From Imbricaverruca yamaguchii (lineage: Eukaryota; Arthropoda; Thecostraca; Neoverrucidae), in contig JAOTOL010001640.1 in the NCBI GenBank assembly GCA_034440575.1, forward strand, positions 1,961,501 through 2,025,500: a stretch of DNA of 64,000 nucleotides, read 5' to 3'. The notes below the pieces were generated by a model. The model was given only the letters and a program-made list of their open reading frames with translations, was not told the origin of the DNA and made no database searches. Below are positions 52,930 to 64,000 of this stretch, piece after piece; positions within the stretch are counted from its first letter, which is position 1, and every line of letters begins with the position of its first letter. Made by a program: the position numbers and the translations under genes.

Positions 52930-53145
52930 CTGTCCGCTAGCTGGCAGTCTGGGTGGCTGGCCGTCCGTGCGGTCTGGGTGGCCGGCTGTCCGTCCGGTTT
53001 GGGTGGCTGGCTGTCCGTCCGGTTTGGGTGGCTGGCTGTCCGTCCGGTTTGGGTGGCTGGCTGTCCGTCCGGTTCGGGTGGCCGGCTGTCCGTCCGGTTC
53101 GGGTGGCCGGCTGTCCGTCCGGTTCGGGTGGCTGGCTCGTTGGAC
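52930..53145 (+). repeat. 25-bp minisatellite
   Basis: About eight copies of GGCTGGCTGTCCGTCCGGTT followed by TGGGT. It lies just left of the interrupted 24-bp array. Confidence 0.88.
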
Positions 53146-53964
53146 GGCGTCCGCAGGCCGCTTCTTAGTGGAGTGCTCCAGGGGTCAGTACTGGGGCCAC
53201 TACTGTTCATTATATTTGTAAATAACATTGAGAGTGGCCTAAGCAGTAAGGTTTTGAAATTTGCGGATGATTTGAAAGTCTTTAGCGTAATAACAAGTCA
53301 AAATGAGCATATCTCGCTGCAAAAAGACTTAGACGAACTTGTGAAGTGGTCCGAAGAATGGCAAATTAACTTTGATTTCGATAAGTGCAAAATCATGCAT
53401 GTGGGTAAGCGGCATATGAAGGCTCCATACTTGATGGGTGGCCAAGTGCTATCAGTGACTCAACAGGAGAAGGGTTTAGGTGTTATTCTAAACACAAAAT
53501 TGTGGGCATCAGTACAGACCAAGGAAGGCAGGAAGAAGGTACTGAGAATGCTTGGGGCAATAAATAGGAATGTATCATACAAAAGTGAGGAAGTGATCAG
53601 GAAGCTTTACTGTGCATATGTCAGGCCACATTTGGAATCTTGCATGAATTGGTCTCCTAGCTATGAAAACGATTGTTGGCTTTTAGAGAGAGTAAAAAAG
53701 AGGGCTACAAAATGGTTAATGGTATACGCAACCTGGCATATGAGGAAAGATTAAAGAAAATGTATATGTTTTCACTTAGATATAAAAGGCTGAGAGGAGA
53801 TCTCATCGAGGTCTTTAAATTTGTCCATGGTCTGGAGAGGGGATATCTTTGGGAAATGTATGAATTTAACAGAAATGATGCAATTAGAGGTCATCAATTC
53901 AAAATTAAAGTTAACCACAACAGACCAAGGTGAAGACAGTCTTTCTTCACCAACAGGGTAGTAG

Positions 53965-55270
53965 ACATAAAGACAGAAAAGACATAAAGACATAAAAGAT
54001 TAGTGCAACTCTGAGCCACAAGGGCCCTTCTTGGTTGCACTCTGTACACTGAACCAGTTGCCCACCAAATCTGCCAATCAGCCCTCCCTGTAATACTGAA
54101 AAGCAAGCCCTCTATTCTTATAATGATTGTCTATGCTGTTTTTAAAGATGTTCAATGTGCTGCTACTGACGATGTTTCCTGGCAGCTGGTTCCAGTGTTC
54201 CACTACCCTGTTGGTGAAGAAAGTTTGCCTTAACCTTGTTCTGCTGTGGTTAATTTTAATTTTGAATTTATGACCTCTAATTGCATCATTTCTGTTAAAT
54301 TCAAACATTTCCCCAAGGTATCCCCTCTCCAGACCATTGACAACTTTAAAGACCTCGATGAGATCTCCTCTCAGCCTTCTATATCTAAGTGAAAACATAT
54401 TCAATTTCTTCAATCTTTCCTCATATGCCAGGTTGCTTATGCCATTAACCATTTTTGTAGCCCTCTTTTGTACTCTCTCTAAAAGCCAACAATCTTTTCA
54501 TAGCTAGGAGACCAAGCTTGGATGCAGTATTCCAAATGTGGCCTGACGTATGCACAGTAAAGCTTCCTGATCACTTCCTCACTTCTGTATGATACATTCC
54601 TATTTATTGCCCCGAGCATTCTCAGTGCCTTCTTCCTGGCTTCCTTGGTCTGTTCTGATGCCCCCCGTTTTGTGTTTAGAATAACACCTAAATCCTTCTC
54701 CTGTTGAGTCACTGATAGCACTTGGCCACCCATCAAGTATGGAGACTTCATATGCTGCTTACCTACATGCATGATTTTGCACTTATCAAAGTTAAATTTC
54801 ATTTGCCATTCTTCGGACCACTTCACAAGTTCGTTTAAGTCTTTTTGCAGCGAGATATGCTCATCCTGACCTGTTATTGCCCTAAAGACCTTCAAATCAT
54901 CTGCAAATTTCAAAACTTTACTGCTTAGGCCACTTTCAATGTTATTTACAAATATAATGAACAGTAATGGCCCTAGTACTGACCCCTGGGGGACTCCACT
55001 AAGAACATTTTGCCATGATGACTTTGTACCATTTAGCATCACTCTTTGCTGTCTATCTGAAAGCCACAACTCTATCCATTTTAAGATGCTACCTGCAATA
55101 CCATGGGACTGAAGCTGTATCATTAACCGTTTATGGGGTACCTCGTCAAAGGCCTTACTAAAGTCAAGATATGCTACATCAACCTGATTTCCCTGATCAA
55201 ATTGTTCTGTGGCGAAGTTAAAAAAGTCCAAGAGGTTTGTGAGACACGATCGTCCTTTTCTAAATCCATG
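53965..55270 (-). mobile_element. Inner CR1-like LINE, 5'-truncated, nested in opposite orientation
   Basis: Reading from 55270 down, it begins inside the reverse transcriptase (GFRKGRSCLTNLLDFF), and includes YLDFSKAFDEVPHKRL, GVPQGSVLGPLLFIIF, the FADD box and the thumb region. It ends in TTTATGTC repeats at about 53965. A seven-base target-site duplication GTAGTAG lies at 53958-53964 and 55270-55276 (6-7 bp, depending on how the shared G is counted), within the outer LINE. Confidence 0.9.
54078..55231 (-). pseudogene. Reverse transcriptase remnant of the inner LINE
   Basis: Two open segments (55231-54479 and 54452-54078) read continuously as one CR1-family reverse transcriptase C-terminal region if a one-base shift near 54500, in a short A run, is allowed. 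It lacks the endonuclease and the N-terminal reverse transcriptase motifs, so it cannot be autonomous. Confidence 0.85.
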
Positions 55271-55685
55271 TAGTAGAACACTAGTACCAGCTGCCAGAAA
55301 CTATTGTAAGTAGCAGCACATTGAACGTCTTTAAAAACAGCATAGACAATCATTATAAGAATAGAGGGCTTGCTTTTCAGTACTACAGGGAGGGCTGATC
55401 GACGTATTTGGTGGGCAACTGGTTCAGTGTGCACAGTGCAACCTAGAAGGGCCCTTGTGGCTCATAGTTGCACTAATATTTTATGTCTTTATGTCTTTAC
55501 GCCAGCAGGCCGCTCCTGTGAGACGTCCGCAGGCCGCTCCTATGAGACCCCCGCAGGCCGCTCCTTTGAGACCCCCGCAGGCCGCTCCTATGAGACGTCC
55601 GCAGGCCGCTCCTGTGAGACGTCCACAGGCCGCTCCTGTGAGACGTCCGCAGGCTGCTCCTTTGAGACCCCCGCAGGCCGCTCCT

Positions 55686-58410
55686 GGGGCATTCCACGAC
55701 AAATCGACATGTGACCTGCACCCTCACACCTCAGATTTTGATGAAAATGGTTCTATAGGGTTATCAGCATCGCTGAACACGCCTGTGCCATTTTGAAGTC
55801 TCTTAGGTTTACCGTTTTCTAGTTATGAACTATATAACTTTTACATTTTGCACTGACATGACTATCTTTGGTGCTAATTTTCTCTGAGCCATTTTTCAGT
55901 AACTGAACAAATTTTACGTCAAAATGAAGACAAAACATTGAAGAATATGACTATGCCACCATTTAAACTTTCATTACGTAATTTTTGCCGACTCTAGCCA
56001 AATAAAAAATTGAAAAGAAATAAAAACATTTTTCCCCTCCGATATCGTATTTGTTCTCACTTTCATATGAAAGAGCGTAGTTTTTTACCCTAGAAACATA
56101 AAGAAAAAAAGTGGTTATCGACTTGGAAAGACGAATCAAATGCGGTGAATGCGGGCGCTGCGCTCACCGGACCGGCGCGCGCGCTGCCGCTGCCTCGCGA
56201 TACGCCTGCCGGGGGGAGGGGAGGGGAAGGGGGAGCCGAGCGTGGGATGTCAAGAATATGTCCTGGAAAAAAGACTATGTGACGGTAAGAGATGAGAATG
56301 GGGTTAAAGTAAAGAAGCAGAAACGTTTGATTTTAGGTAATTTGCAGGAAATTTACCAACTTTATAAAGAGAACGGTAGCAACCCGCGCATTGGGTTTTC
56401 TAAGTTCGCCAGCCTCCGCCCCAAACACTGTGTCCTGTTGGGAAGCAACGGCACTCATACGGTTTGTGTATGTTGCTATCACCAGAACGTTAAGCTAATG
56501 TTAGCGTCTCTGGGCTTAAAAGACATTACCTACAAGGACCTGTTGAAGCACGCGGTTTGTGATGTCGGGAGGGAAGCCTGTATGCTGCAAAAGTGTGAAA
56601 ACTGTCCAGGTCAGGACGGTGTCAGGTCATATTTGATCGACACTTTAAATGCGCAGGCAGGGGAAATCTCAGACTTGGTGGACGAAGTCAGATTTAGTCA
56701 GTGGCTAAGCACGGATCGTTGCACTTTGACCGAAATTGTTCTTCCTATGGACGAGTTTCTTGACAAACTGTCTGACGCCATTGTGACACTTACTCGGCAT
56801 CATTTCACGAGTCAGCATCAAAGCAAATATTTCGACGATCTAAAAAAGCAGCTACCTGAGCATGAAGCACTGATCATATTATATTTTTCAGAAAACTACA
56901 CTTTTTGTAGTTCAAGACGAAATTCAGTCATATCACTGGAACGCACCACAGTGTACCGTTCATCCGTTTGTTGTTTATTGGCGAGAGGCTGGAAAGATTG
57001 AATGCCACAGTTTTGCGTGTTATCAAACGAACTGAAGCATGACACCGTCGCTGTGCACACATTCTTGCAGCACATTGTACCGAAAGTGAAAGGCATAGTC
57101 CCGAACTTGAAAAAGATTCATTATTTTTCGGATGGGTCAGCTGCCCAGTACAAGAATAAGTTTAATTTCGTGAATGTGAGTTTTCATGATGAGGATTTCG
57201 GAGTCCAGTGCGATTGGAATTTTTTTGAAACGTTGCATGGGAAAAAATTCGTGCGACGGTGTTGGGGGTACACTGAAAAGGGTTGCAGCTAGCGCCAGTC
57301 TTTCGCGGACACACTCGGACCACATTCTTACTGCGGAAAAGCTATGTAAAGTGCTACAGGACAAGGGTAATTTGCATACCGAGTGCTACTTTGTAGCGAA
57401 AGAAGACGTTAGTCGTACACGGCATGAGCTTGGCGATAGACTGTCAATGGCAAAAACTGTCAAAGGGACTCTAAAAATACACAGGGTAACTCCAGTGAAG
57501 GCAAACATTGTCGTTGTGCGAGAACTTGCCATAAGTGAAGGAAGAGAAGTGATGGTGGCCTGATTTGCTACAGGATTTAGGTTGAATGGTTAGCGTGGCC
57601 TACATCGGCAGCTGATTTCCGTTTGTTTATGTGCGAATTACAATGTGAAGTGAGCTAATGTTAAGTTATGCATTTTGTACCTCTGATAAGGCTCATTGTA
57701 CCATCTCGTTAGCATTCGCAAATGTACATGTACTTTCCGGCTTGTTATTTGTGTGAATAACAAATGAAGTGCTAAAACGTCCTGCCTGGTGTTTATAAAT
57801 AATCTGCAGTGTCCTCTCAATCCCACGGGGCCGCGGACGACAGCCGCCAGCACCCCTATCCCCCGTTGGCAGCAGCTGGCCGCGGCCGTTGCTGAACGAC
57901 GCCGTATTGGGTAAAATGAGGCCGGGCGGTTGGTGTTTGAAATTATGTTTAAAATATTTATAAGCCGATAACCACTTTTTTTATTGATGAAATATAGGTA
58001 ATAATCAACGCTCTTTCATTAAAAAATATCACAAATCACAATATCGAAGGGGAAAATTGCTCAAGAGAACTTGGCATTTTCTAAAGTGTTATATTTGACA
58101 TATATTTAATTGCTATGGTTTCGATAGTGATAAACGTTCATTCTGCATGGGATTGCAATCATTTTGATGTACAAACTCACCTACTTATCATTCAATGTAG
58201 CAGGGATAAATCCTGCCAAACAAAGCCATGTGTGCATCGAATGTAAAAATGTCGCAGGCTGTAGCTCGAAAACCGGAAGTCGGAGAGGCCTGAAAATGTC
58301 ACAGGCGTGTTTAGGGCTGCTGATAACCCTATAGACTCATTTTCATCAAAATCTGAGATGTGGGGGTGCAAAATCGAAATTTTATTTGTCGATCTGTCGT
58401 GGAACGCCCC
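55686..58410. mobile_element. DNA transposon with long terminal inverted repeats
   Basis: Begins GGGGCATTCCACGACAAATC and ends, reverse-complemented, GGGGCGTTCCACGACAGATC. The inverted similarity continues inward for at least 150 bp (CAGATTTTGATGAAAATG; TCTATAGGGTTATCAGCA in both). Flanked by TCCT at 55682-55685 and 58411-58414, a possible 4-bp target-site duplication, although the site lies in a tandem repeat so its length is uncertain. The element carries one decayed gene. I could not assign the superfamily. Confidence 0.85.
56258..57563 (+). pseudogene. Decayed transposase-like gene of the TIR element
   Basis: Starts at ATG 56258 (MSWKKDYVTVRDENG). An N-terminal region with Cys/His pairs (VCVCCYHQN; CMLQKCENCPGQ) may be a zinc-binding domain. 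A downstream core has KKIHYFSDGSAAQYKNK, then FFETLHGK and CDGVGGTLKR motifs. The family is recurrent but largely uncharacterised in metazoan genomes, and the Asp residues in SDG and CDG are candidate DDE-type catalytic residues. The reading frame changes three times (near 56905, 57015 and 57237), each at a T or A run, so it is either mutated or affected by homopolymer assembly errors. It ends at TGA about 57563. Confidence 0.75.
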
Positions 58411-59319
58411 TCCTGTGAGACGTCCGCAGGCCACTCCTGTGAGACGTCTGCAGGCCGCTCCTGTGAAACGTCCGCAGGCCGCTCCTGTGAGACGTCCGCA
58501 GGTCGCTCCTGTGAGACCCCCGCAGGCCGCTCCTATGAGACGTCCGCAGGCCGCTCCTGTGAAACGTCCGCAGGCCGCTCCTGTGAGACGTCTGCAGGCC
58601 GCTCCTGTGAGACGTCCGCAGGCCGCTCCTATGAGACCCCCGCAGGCCGCTCCTGTGAGACCCCCGCAGGCCGCTCCTGTGAGACGTCCGCAGGCCGCTC
58701 CCGTGAGACGTCCGCAGGCCGCTCCTGTGAGACGTCCGCAGGCCGCTCCTGTGAGACGTCCGCAGGCCGCTCCCGTGAGACGTCCGCAGGTCACTCCCGT
58801 GAGACGTCCGCAGGCCGCTCCTGTTAAACGTCAGCAGGCCGCTCCTGTGAGACGTCTGCAGGCCGCTCCCGTGAGATGTCTGCAGGCCGCTCCTGTGAGA
58901 CGTCCGCAGGCCGCTCCTGTGAGACGTCTGCAGGCCGCTCCTGTGAGACGTCCGCATGCCGCTCCTGTGACGAGTCCGGAGGCCGCTCCTGTGACGAGTC
59001 CGCAGGCCGCTCCTATGAGACGTCCGCAGGCCGCTCCTGTGAGACGTCCGCAGGCCGCTCCCGTGAGACGTCCGCAGGTCACTCCCGTGAGACGTCCACA
59101 GGCCGCTCCTGTGAAACGTCCGCAGGCCGCTCCTGTGGGACGTCCGCAGCTGGCGGACGACACCGCCCGCTCTCGTAACACCTCCGCCGCCGCAGCACAG
59201 GCACACATCTGGCCGAAGAAAACACCGGCAGACATCGTGACAGAGCATGATCGGTCAAATGCTCATGATGTCGTCCAGGGGCTCGCGAGAAGACTGGCCA
59301 TCTGTGCCGATGACTTGGT

Positions 59320-59455
59320 GTCATGCAACATGGTGGCATGTAACATGATGGCATGCAACTTGGTGCCATGCAACATGGGGTCATGAAACATGGTGGCAAG
59401 CAACCTGGTGTCATCAAATCTAGCGTCGTGCAACATAGTGTCCTGCATCTCGGTG
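59320..59455 (+). repeat. Short GTGTCATGCAACATGGTG-type repeats
   Basis: About eight degenerate copies of TGGTG(T/C)CATGCAACATGG spaced roughly 15-20 bp. Confidence 0.7.
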
Positions 59456-59601
59456 TAGCATACCCCATGCTGGATGTGCAGGCGTGCTAGAGATCCACCT
59501 CAATGCCGTGTCGTCCGTTCGATCACAGTTAGCCACTCTCTCCGCGCAATGCTAGACATTGTGCGTGTCTGCTTAATGTCAGACACAACTAGTCAGATTA
59601 A

Positions 59602-60245
59602 GCACCGTCAGCGAGGACAGGCTACCGACAAGCCTGCCGCCCGACACCGTCAGCGAGGACAGGCTACCGACAAGCCTGCCGCCCGACACCGTCAGCGACG
59701 ACAGGGTACCGACAAGCCTGCCGCCCGACACCGTCAGCGAGGACAGGCTACCGACAAGCCTGCCGCCCGACACCGTCAGCGACGACAGGGCACCGACAAG
59801 CCTGCCGCCCGACACCATCAGCGAGGACAGGCTACCGACAAGCCTGCCACCCAACACCGTCAGCGAGGACAGGCTACCGACAAGCCTGCCGCCCGACACC
59901 GTCAGCGAGGACAGGCTACCGACAAGCCTGCCGCCCGACACCGTCAGCGAGGACAGGCTACCGACAAGCCTGCCGCCCGACACCGTCAGCGACGACAGGC
60001 TACCGACACCGTCAGCGAGGACAGGCTACCGACAATCCTGCCGCCCGACACCATCAGCGAGGACAGGCTACCGACAAGCCTGCCGCCCGACACCGTCAGC
60101 GAGGACAGGCTACCGACAAGCCTGCCGCCCGAGACCGTCAGCGAAGACAGGCTACCGACAAGCCTGCCGTCCAACACCGTCAGCGACGACAGGCTACCGA
60201 CAAGCCTGCCGCCCGACACCATCAGCGAGGACAGGCTACCGGCTT
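59602..60245 (+). repeat. 42-bp minisatellite
   Basis: About fifteen copies of CACCGTCAGCGAGGACAGGC followed by TACCGACAAGCCTGCCGCCC and GA. Length divisible by three keeps frames open on both strands; no protein is inferred. Confidence 0.92.
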
Positions 60246-62585
60246 TTGGAAGGTTCGAGCCACCACTCCCCATCAACGGATTTTTGTATCAGCCAGAGGC
60301 GGTCCTCCAGGAACTTTACGCCACCCCGATGAAAATTGCTGGATCCGCTCCTGCCTGGAGGTCCTTGGAGTCCGTAAGGCGGACAAATAATCCGAAAATT
60401 AACATAACTGTATGCGTGAGTGATCACCACATTATTCAAGACCTCTCGAATTACGACGCATAAATACTCCTGGAATATTTTCAAGTTCCTTACCGTTGCC
60501 TGGGTTTTCCCCATTCCTACACTATGCCAAAATACTGGGTGGTTTGCAAATATCGGCCATGGGCATACATGGGGATCTCACATGTGCACAGGTGCTGCAA
60601 TCACCCCCCCCCCCTCATCACAGTGTGAACTGAAGCGAAACGACGCCAGTGAAAACAACGCCAGCTTCTGTGCAATTTCTGCGGGCGTGTACGACCGCGG
60701 GCGACCTTCACTTTCGTCGTCAGGAGAAAATGGCACACCAGAAGCGTCAGGTGGGCCACCTAAATGGAATTTCGGCCGCGACGCGTCCTCGACAAATGGC
60801 ACGACGCGCCCGCCGTCGGCCGCCTCCGGGGGCGACAAAGGTTTCACATGACTCTCTTAAGGTGTCTATCTGAGAAACCCAATGCTATCCTATCAATTAG
60901 ACAGCGCAAAGTGCCGAATGAGGCTGAAGAACCAAACGGTGGCAGCCAGCTACTGCTCGAACCCAAGTCGTGCACGGCCGGCAGAGCCTCTATTGTACCG
61001 TGTACTGTGACGCTTCTAAGGCCAGAAAAAGCGCCGAATCGCACCACACGTCATCACAATTGTAACTCGAGTCCAGGTACCGTTCAAACTGCTCGCGGTC
61101 AACACTGCAGCGTGTGTTTTCCTGACCAACATTGGCGCATTGGCCGACAGTTTGCCGACTGGACTGAACCAGCACCAGTGCCTGATTTGGGGCGGTGCTG
61201 GAGTCGCAGGCTCACGGCCCCCGGCAGACGTCCGAGTGGTGCTGCGTGGGCGACCGATAGTGCAGCGGTCAGCCCGTCTGGCACGTTTCTCCGCACGTCC
61301 TTTATTGTCTATCCCTCTGGGGCGGAGCCGCTCAGTGCCGTCTGCACCGCTTGCAAAAATGCGTCAACTTTGTCGCGTGACTAGTCACCGGTGTGCGCCG
61401 CGACGAGCACGTGTCCCTTGCACTCATGTCATCAGGATGGCTGAAGGTTGCAGAGATGGTTCAGGAACACGATTGCATTCAGGTATACAGAGCTATGTGC
61501 ATTGAACAATGCCCGGAGGCTGTTCGTAGGATGTTTACCTGGCGGCCACAAGTATCGCAGAGGGAGACCAGAGTTGGGTCAGTCGGTGAGCTTCATCTTA
61601 CAAAATGTCGACTCACGCAGACCCAGCGAAGTTTTTTCGTACCGCGCCCCGGTCGCTTGGAAAAGGCGACCACCAGTCACCAGGCAAGCACCGAGTAACT
61701 CTGCGTTCGTAAATGCTTTGGCGCAGAGTCGCTAGTTTTAGTATAGAGGTGTAGGTCTTTATAAGCTGCATGTTGAAATGTTTCTGGCGCAATTTTCTTT
61801 ACCTGACGTGCTCACGCAACATTGTCTGGGTGCAGAACAGCCACCACGTGGAAGTACCTCAATGCATGACTTTGACCTTGACTCTGACGTCTGTGTCATG
61901 TCAAAGCCATTTCAAGTGTTGGCTTCCCCGCAACTGTCCGGCGCGAAGGATTGGCGACTCCGCATCGCCTGTGCAGCCATACACGACTCGGGAGCCGTAT
62001 ACGCAGGCACTCGGCAATCGGTCCTCAGCTGTGGCTACGGGAACTGATAGGTACATCCAAGATGGTGTTCCTCCCCCTTGCTATCGAACGCTTTGGCTTT
62101 TATTTTCCTAAAAGTACCACGAATTCCTTTCTACTATTTTCCGATAAATTTTACTTCGACGTTGAATATAAAACGTCATGATGTTTGTAGCTCATTTTCA
62201 CGCGACTTTTCATTTCACATCAGTTTGCGCGGATTTTTGATGGCGCGTTTTTGTTGATTCATTGATGTTATCTGTTTTGAACTGGAATTAACGTTCAACG
62301 TACAAACAAGCTGTTAAATCATGACTTAATGCATTCGTAATATTAATGAATTTTGGCCCAGGTTCTGATAATATTTTTCCTCCTGCACAAAATTGAGTGT
62401 ACACATAAGGTGTTCACCTCTAATAGGTAATCGTAAAACACGTAAAAAATGAATACTTATTGAACTAACAATCTTACAACGCCATGCAATTTACATCATT
62501 AGCTGTAGAGCACCTAGTGAAAGCAGTGCGCCATAGAGACCACCACCAAAGATGTTTCACTTATGAAAGTGGTGCTGGACAGCAT
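60246..62585. other. Unassigned region
   Basis: GC-rich stretches at 60.65-61.7 kb keep medium ORFs open but contain no motif I can name. The segment 61774-61876 is a copy of 1833-1925. Confidence 0.45.
61774..61876 (+). repeat. Interspersed repeat shared with 1833-1925
   Basis: ATTTTCTTTACCTGACGTGC, TCACGCAACATTGTCTGGGT, GCAGAACAGCCACC and ATGCATGACTTTGAC match the segment upstream of COPB1 with a few substitutions. Confidence 0.8.
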
Positions 62586-62589
62586 ACCA

Positions 62590-62860
62590 GCAGTCGTGCT
62601 GACAACAGACCAGCAGCGATGCTGAGCAACAGACCAGCAGTGGTGCTGGGCAACAGACCAACAGCAGTGCTGGATAACAGACCAGAAGGGTGCTGCGCAA
62701 CAGGCCAACAGCGGTGCTGACTGAACCAATAGCGGTGCTTGATTACATACCAGCAGTGGTGCTGGATAGCAGGCCAGCAGTGGTGTTGGACTACAGACTA
62801 ACAGCGGCGGCAGTGCTGGACTACATACAGCTCAGCAGCGGTGCTGGACAACAAGCAGGC
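62590..62860 (+). repeat. 27-bp-class degenerate minisatellite
   Basis: About ten copies of ACAGACCAGCAGTGGTGCTG with GG/GA and variable spacers. Confidence 0.85.
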
Positions 62861-63009
62861 AACATGCGGTAACAATCAGCCCCACACAGCAAATGGCCAG
62901 CCGTCAGTGGCGAGCGCCGCTCCGTATCCAGTCCCTTTGTGTGCGCGCCAACAATGGCCCAACGGCAGCGCGTCGGCACCCTGCCCACAACAGTTGACGC
63001 GTCGGGCTG

Positions 63010-63016
63010 TATAAAG
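63010..63016 (+). promoter_or_regulatory. TATA box
   Basis: TATAAAG about 90 bp upstream of an ATG that starts a signal-peptide-like sequence. Surrounding DNA becomes GC-rich immediately downstream. Confidence 0.5.
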
Positions 63017-63099
63017 CGGGGCGCCGGTGGGCCGTCCGAGCACTGGACCGGCCACAGCTGAGGAGCCGCAGCCCGCCGTGTGATCCGTCCCCGCCGACC

Positions 63100-63199
63100 A
63101 TGGTGTCTGCCGCAGCTCTGGCGCAGCTGGTCATGATCGCCGGTCTGGTGACCGGCCTGCCGCTGGAGGACGACGACGGCGGCAGCGTCAGCGTGTTGT
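63100..63199 (+). CDS. First coding exon of a probable secreted protein (gene continues beyond window)
   Basis: The ATG in GACCATGG (good start context) opens MVSAAALAQLVMIAGLVTGL followed by PLEDDDGG, a typical cleavable signal peptide. Codons are strongly G/C-ending. A donor T|GTGAGT follows at 63200, so the exon holds 33 codons plus one base. No second exon is recognised before 64000. A TATA box, short 5' UTR and short signal-peptide exon are common in arthropod cuticle and other secreted-protein genes, but nothing identifies the product. Confidence 0.5.
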
Positions 63200-63209
63200 G
63201 TGAGTGTAC

Positions 63210-64000
63210 CGGTACAGCATACGGAGACCGTCCAACTGTCTTGGGGCTGGCGGCATGCAGGCCAGCACCCGCAATATGCTGACTACCGGGCCACGGCCAC
63301 GCAGCTGTGGGTAGCTTATTTTCCTAAATTCGTTTGCTGGCTGCGGCTGAGTGTGGTATAGTAAAAATGCAAATGTTCGCTAATTTCGCATCGCAGGAAC
63401 AAGCTTCAGGTAACAGGCAGAGCCAGTCCATGGTCCTCAAAAGTTCGCACTAGGATATCCGCCCATGGCGCGACCGACTGAACACGACCCTACACTCGTG
63501 TCATTCCTACTGAAAGCTTATCTAAGGTCACTACATCATTAGCCACACCACTTCCTTCAAAACTGTCAGGAAATTACCAAACCAATTGAAGGATTTAGAT
63601 CCAAGCTTAGTAATAGTGGAGTCGATATCCGCACAGGAAAAAAAACTTTCACATACAGACATACACAAGGTTGACAAATCAGAATTCGGAGCACTGACTG
63701 GGTCTCGGGAGGCAGGAGAGCACCCACCGTAAACAGGCTTCGAACCCACCCACGTGCTGGGAACACGGCTCCGCCCAGGTCTGCCGCCTGTTTGTCTGCG
63801 AAACACGAACCTGGCACAACTTGCCAGCTATATTCAAGCATTTCTTGAAGTGTCTGAGCTGCCCAGATGCTTTCATTTGTTCAAAGTTACACGACATTTC
63901 GTCACAGCTCTTAGCTGAATGGCTCATTTCTCGGGTTGTATCGTAAGTATTGCCTCCGCACCCGCACACCACAATTCATGGCCTCAGTGCAATTTGTCGA
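63210..64000. other. Presumed intron or downstream DNA, no exon recognised
   Basis: A minus-strand GGTGGGTTCGAAGCC at about 63735-63750 resembles a tRNA B box, possibly a SINE remnant, without a matching A box. Otherwise nothing recognisable. Confidence 0.4.

Larger units (their letters stand above)
53160..55500 (+). mobile_element. Outer CR1-like LINE, 5'-truncated, interrupted by a second copy
   Basis: Parts at 53160-53964 and 55271-55500. The first encodes the C-terminal half of a non-LTR reverse transcriptase: LQGSVLGPLLFIIFVNNI, the catalytic FADD, a KCKIMHVGK region and RRLYCAYVRP-like motifs. The frame is broken near 53690 and by stops (for example near 53931). The second part holds the 3' end and terminates in TTTATGTC octamers, a CR1-type tail. 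It is inserted in the 24-bp minisatellite. Confidence 0.88.
53146..59150 (+). repeat. 24-bp minisatellite array split by LINE and DNA transposon insertions
   Basis: The unit GTCCGCAGGCCGCTCCTGTG plus AGAC appears once at 53146-53160, then at 55501-55685 and 58411-59150. The gaps are exactly filled by the CR1-like LINE and the TIR transposon. A unit of 24 bp keeps several frames open; the Arg-Pro-Gln-Ala-Ala-Pro and Ser-Cys-Glu-Thr repeat ORFs are artefacts. Confidence 0.88.

Noticed and set aside
58307..59386. Plus-strand 359-codon Pro/Arg/Gln-rich ORF
   Set aside because: Generated by the 24-bp minisatellite, starts inside the terminal inverted repeat of a transposon, and equally long ORFs exist in other frames.
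59474..60463. Plus-strand 329-codon ORF
   Set aside because: Produced by the 42-bp minisatellite; the frame contents change with unit indels and no domain is visible.
60764..61384. Possible zinc-finger (THAP-like) gene on either strand
   Set aside because: The Cys/His spacing does not fit and no other conserved residue of that domain is present.

Overview
This is a eukaryotic, almost certainly arthropod, genomic window. Coding exons have a strong G/C bias at third positions, introns are long, and the background is rich in minisatellites, tRNA-derived SINE-like elements and CR1-type LINE remains. A crustacean such as a barnacle would fit, but that is only an inference from composition and repeat style. 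No bacterial-type operons, CRISPR arrays or rRNA genes are visible.

Layout. (1) 1-2990: AT-richer upstream DNA with degenerate repeats and no gene recognised. (2) 2999-21489, plus strand: a complete coatomer beta subunit gene (COPB1, beta-COP). I could assemble 16 coding exons with GT-AG introns and consistent phases into a 956-codon frame, essentially the usual family length. (3) 22404-32735, minus strand: two homologous zona pellucida (ZP) domain modules. Each ends in a ZP-C domain, a Ser/Thr/Pro-rich stalk, a furin-like site and a transmembrane segment. Only one exon carrying the first half of ZP-N (32735-32578) is visible, and its splice phase fits both downstream modules. (4) About 32.9-52.9 kb: mostly non-coding accessory DNA with SINE fragments, microsatellites, several minisatellites, a near-perfect 90-bp-arm palindrome at 42.6-42.8 kb and a large inverted repeat at 50.7-51.45 kb. 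(5) About 53.1-59.15 kb: one 24-bp minisatellite array interrupted by a nested CR1-like LINE pair and by a 2.7-kb DNA transposon with long terminal inverted repeats and a decayed transposase-like gene. (6) 59.6-62.9 kb: more minisatellites and unassigned DNA. (7) 63.0-63.2 kb: a TATA box and the first exon of a probable secreted protein running off the right end.

The most striking theme is that many minisatellites are anchored on splice junctions. In COPB1 (introns 4, 5, 7, 8, 9 and 10) and in the ZP genes, the repeat unit contains, or ends as, the real splice site: exon end plus GT donor, or CTGAC branch-point-like motif plus pyrimidine tract plus CAG. One ZP intron has arrays on both sides, with about 30 in-frame donor copies and about 7 acceptor copies. 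The paralogous ZP module has no intron at that position. This looks like splice-site amplification by tandem duplication, possibly linked to intron gain.
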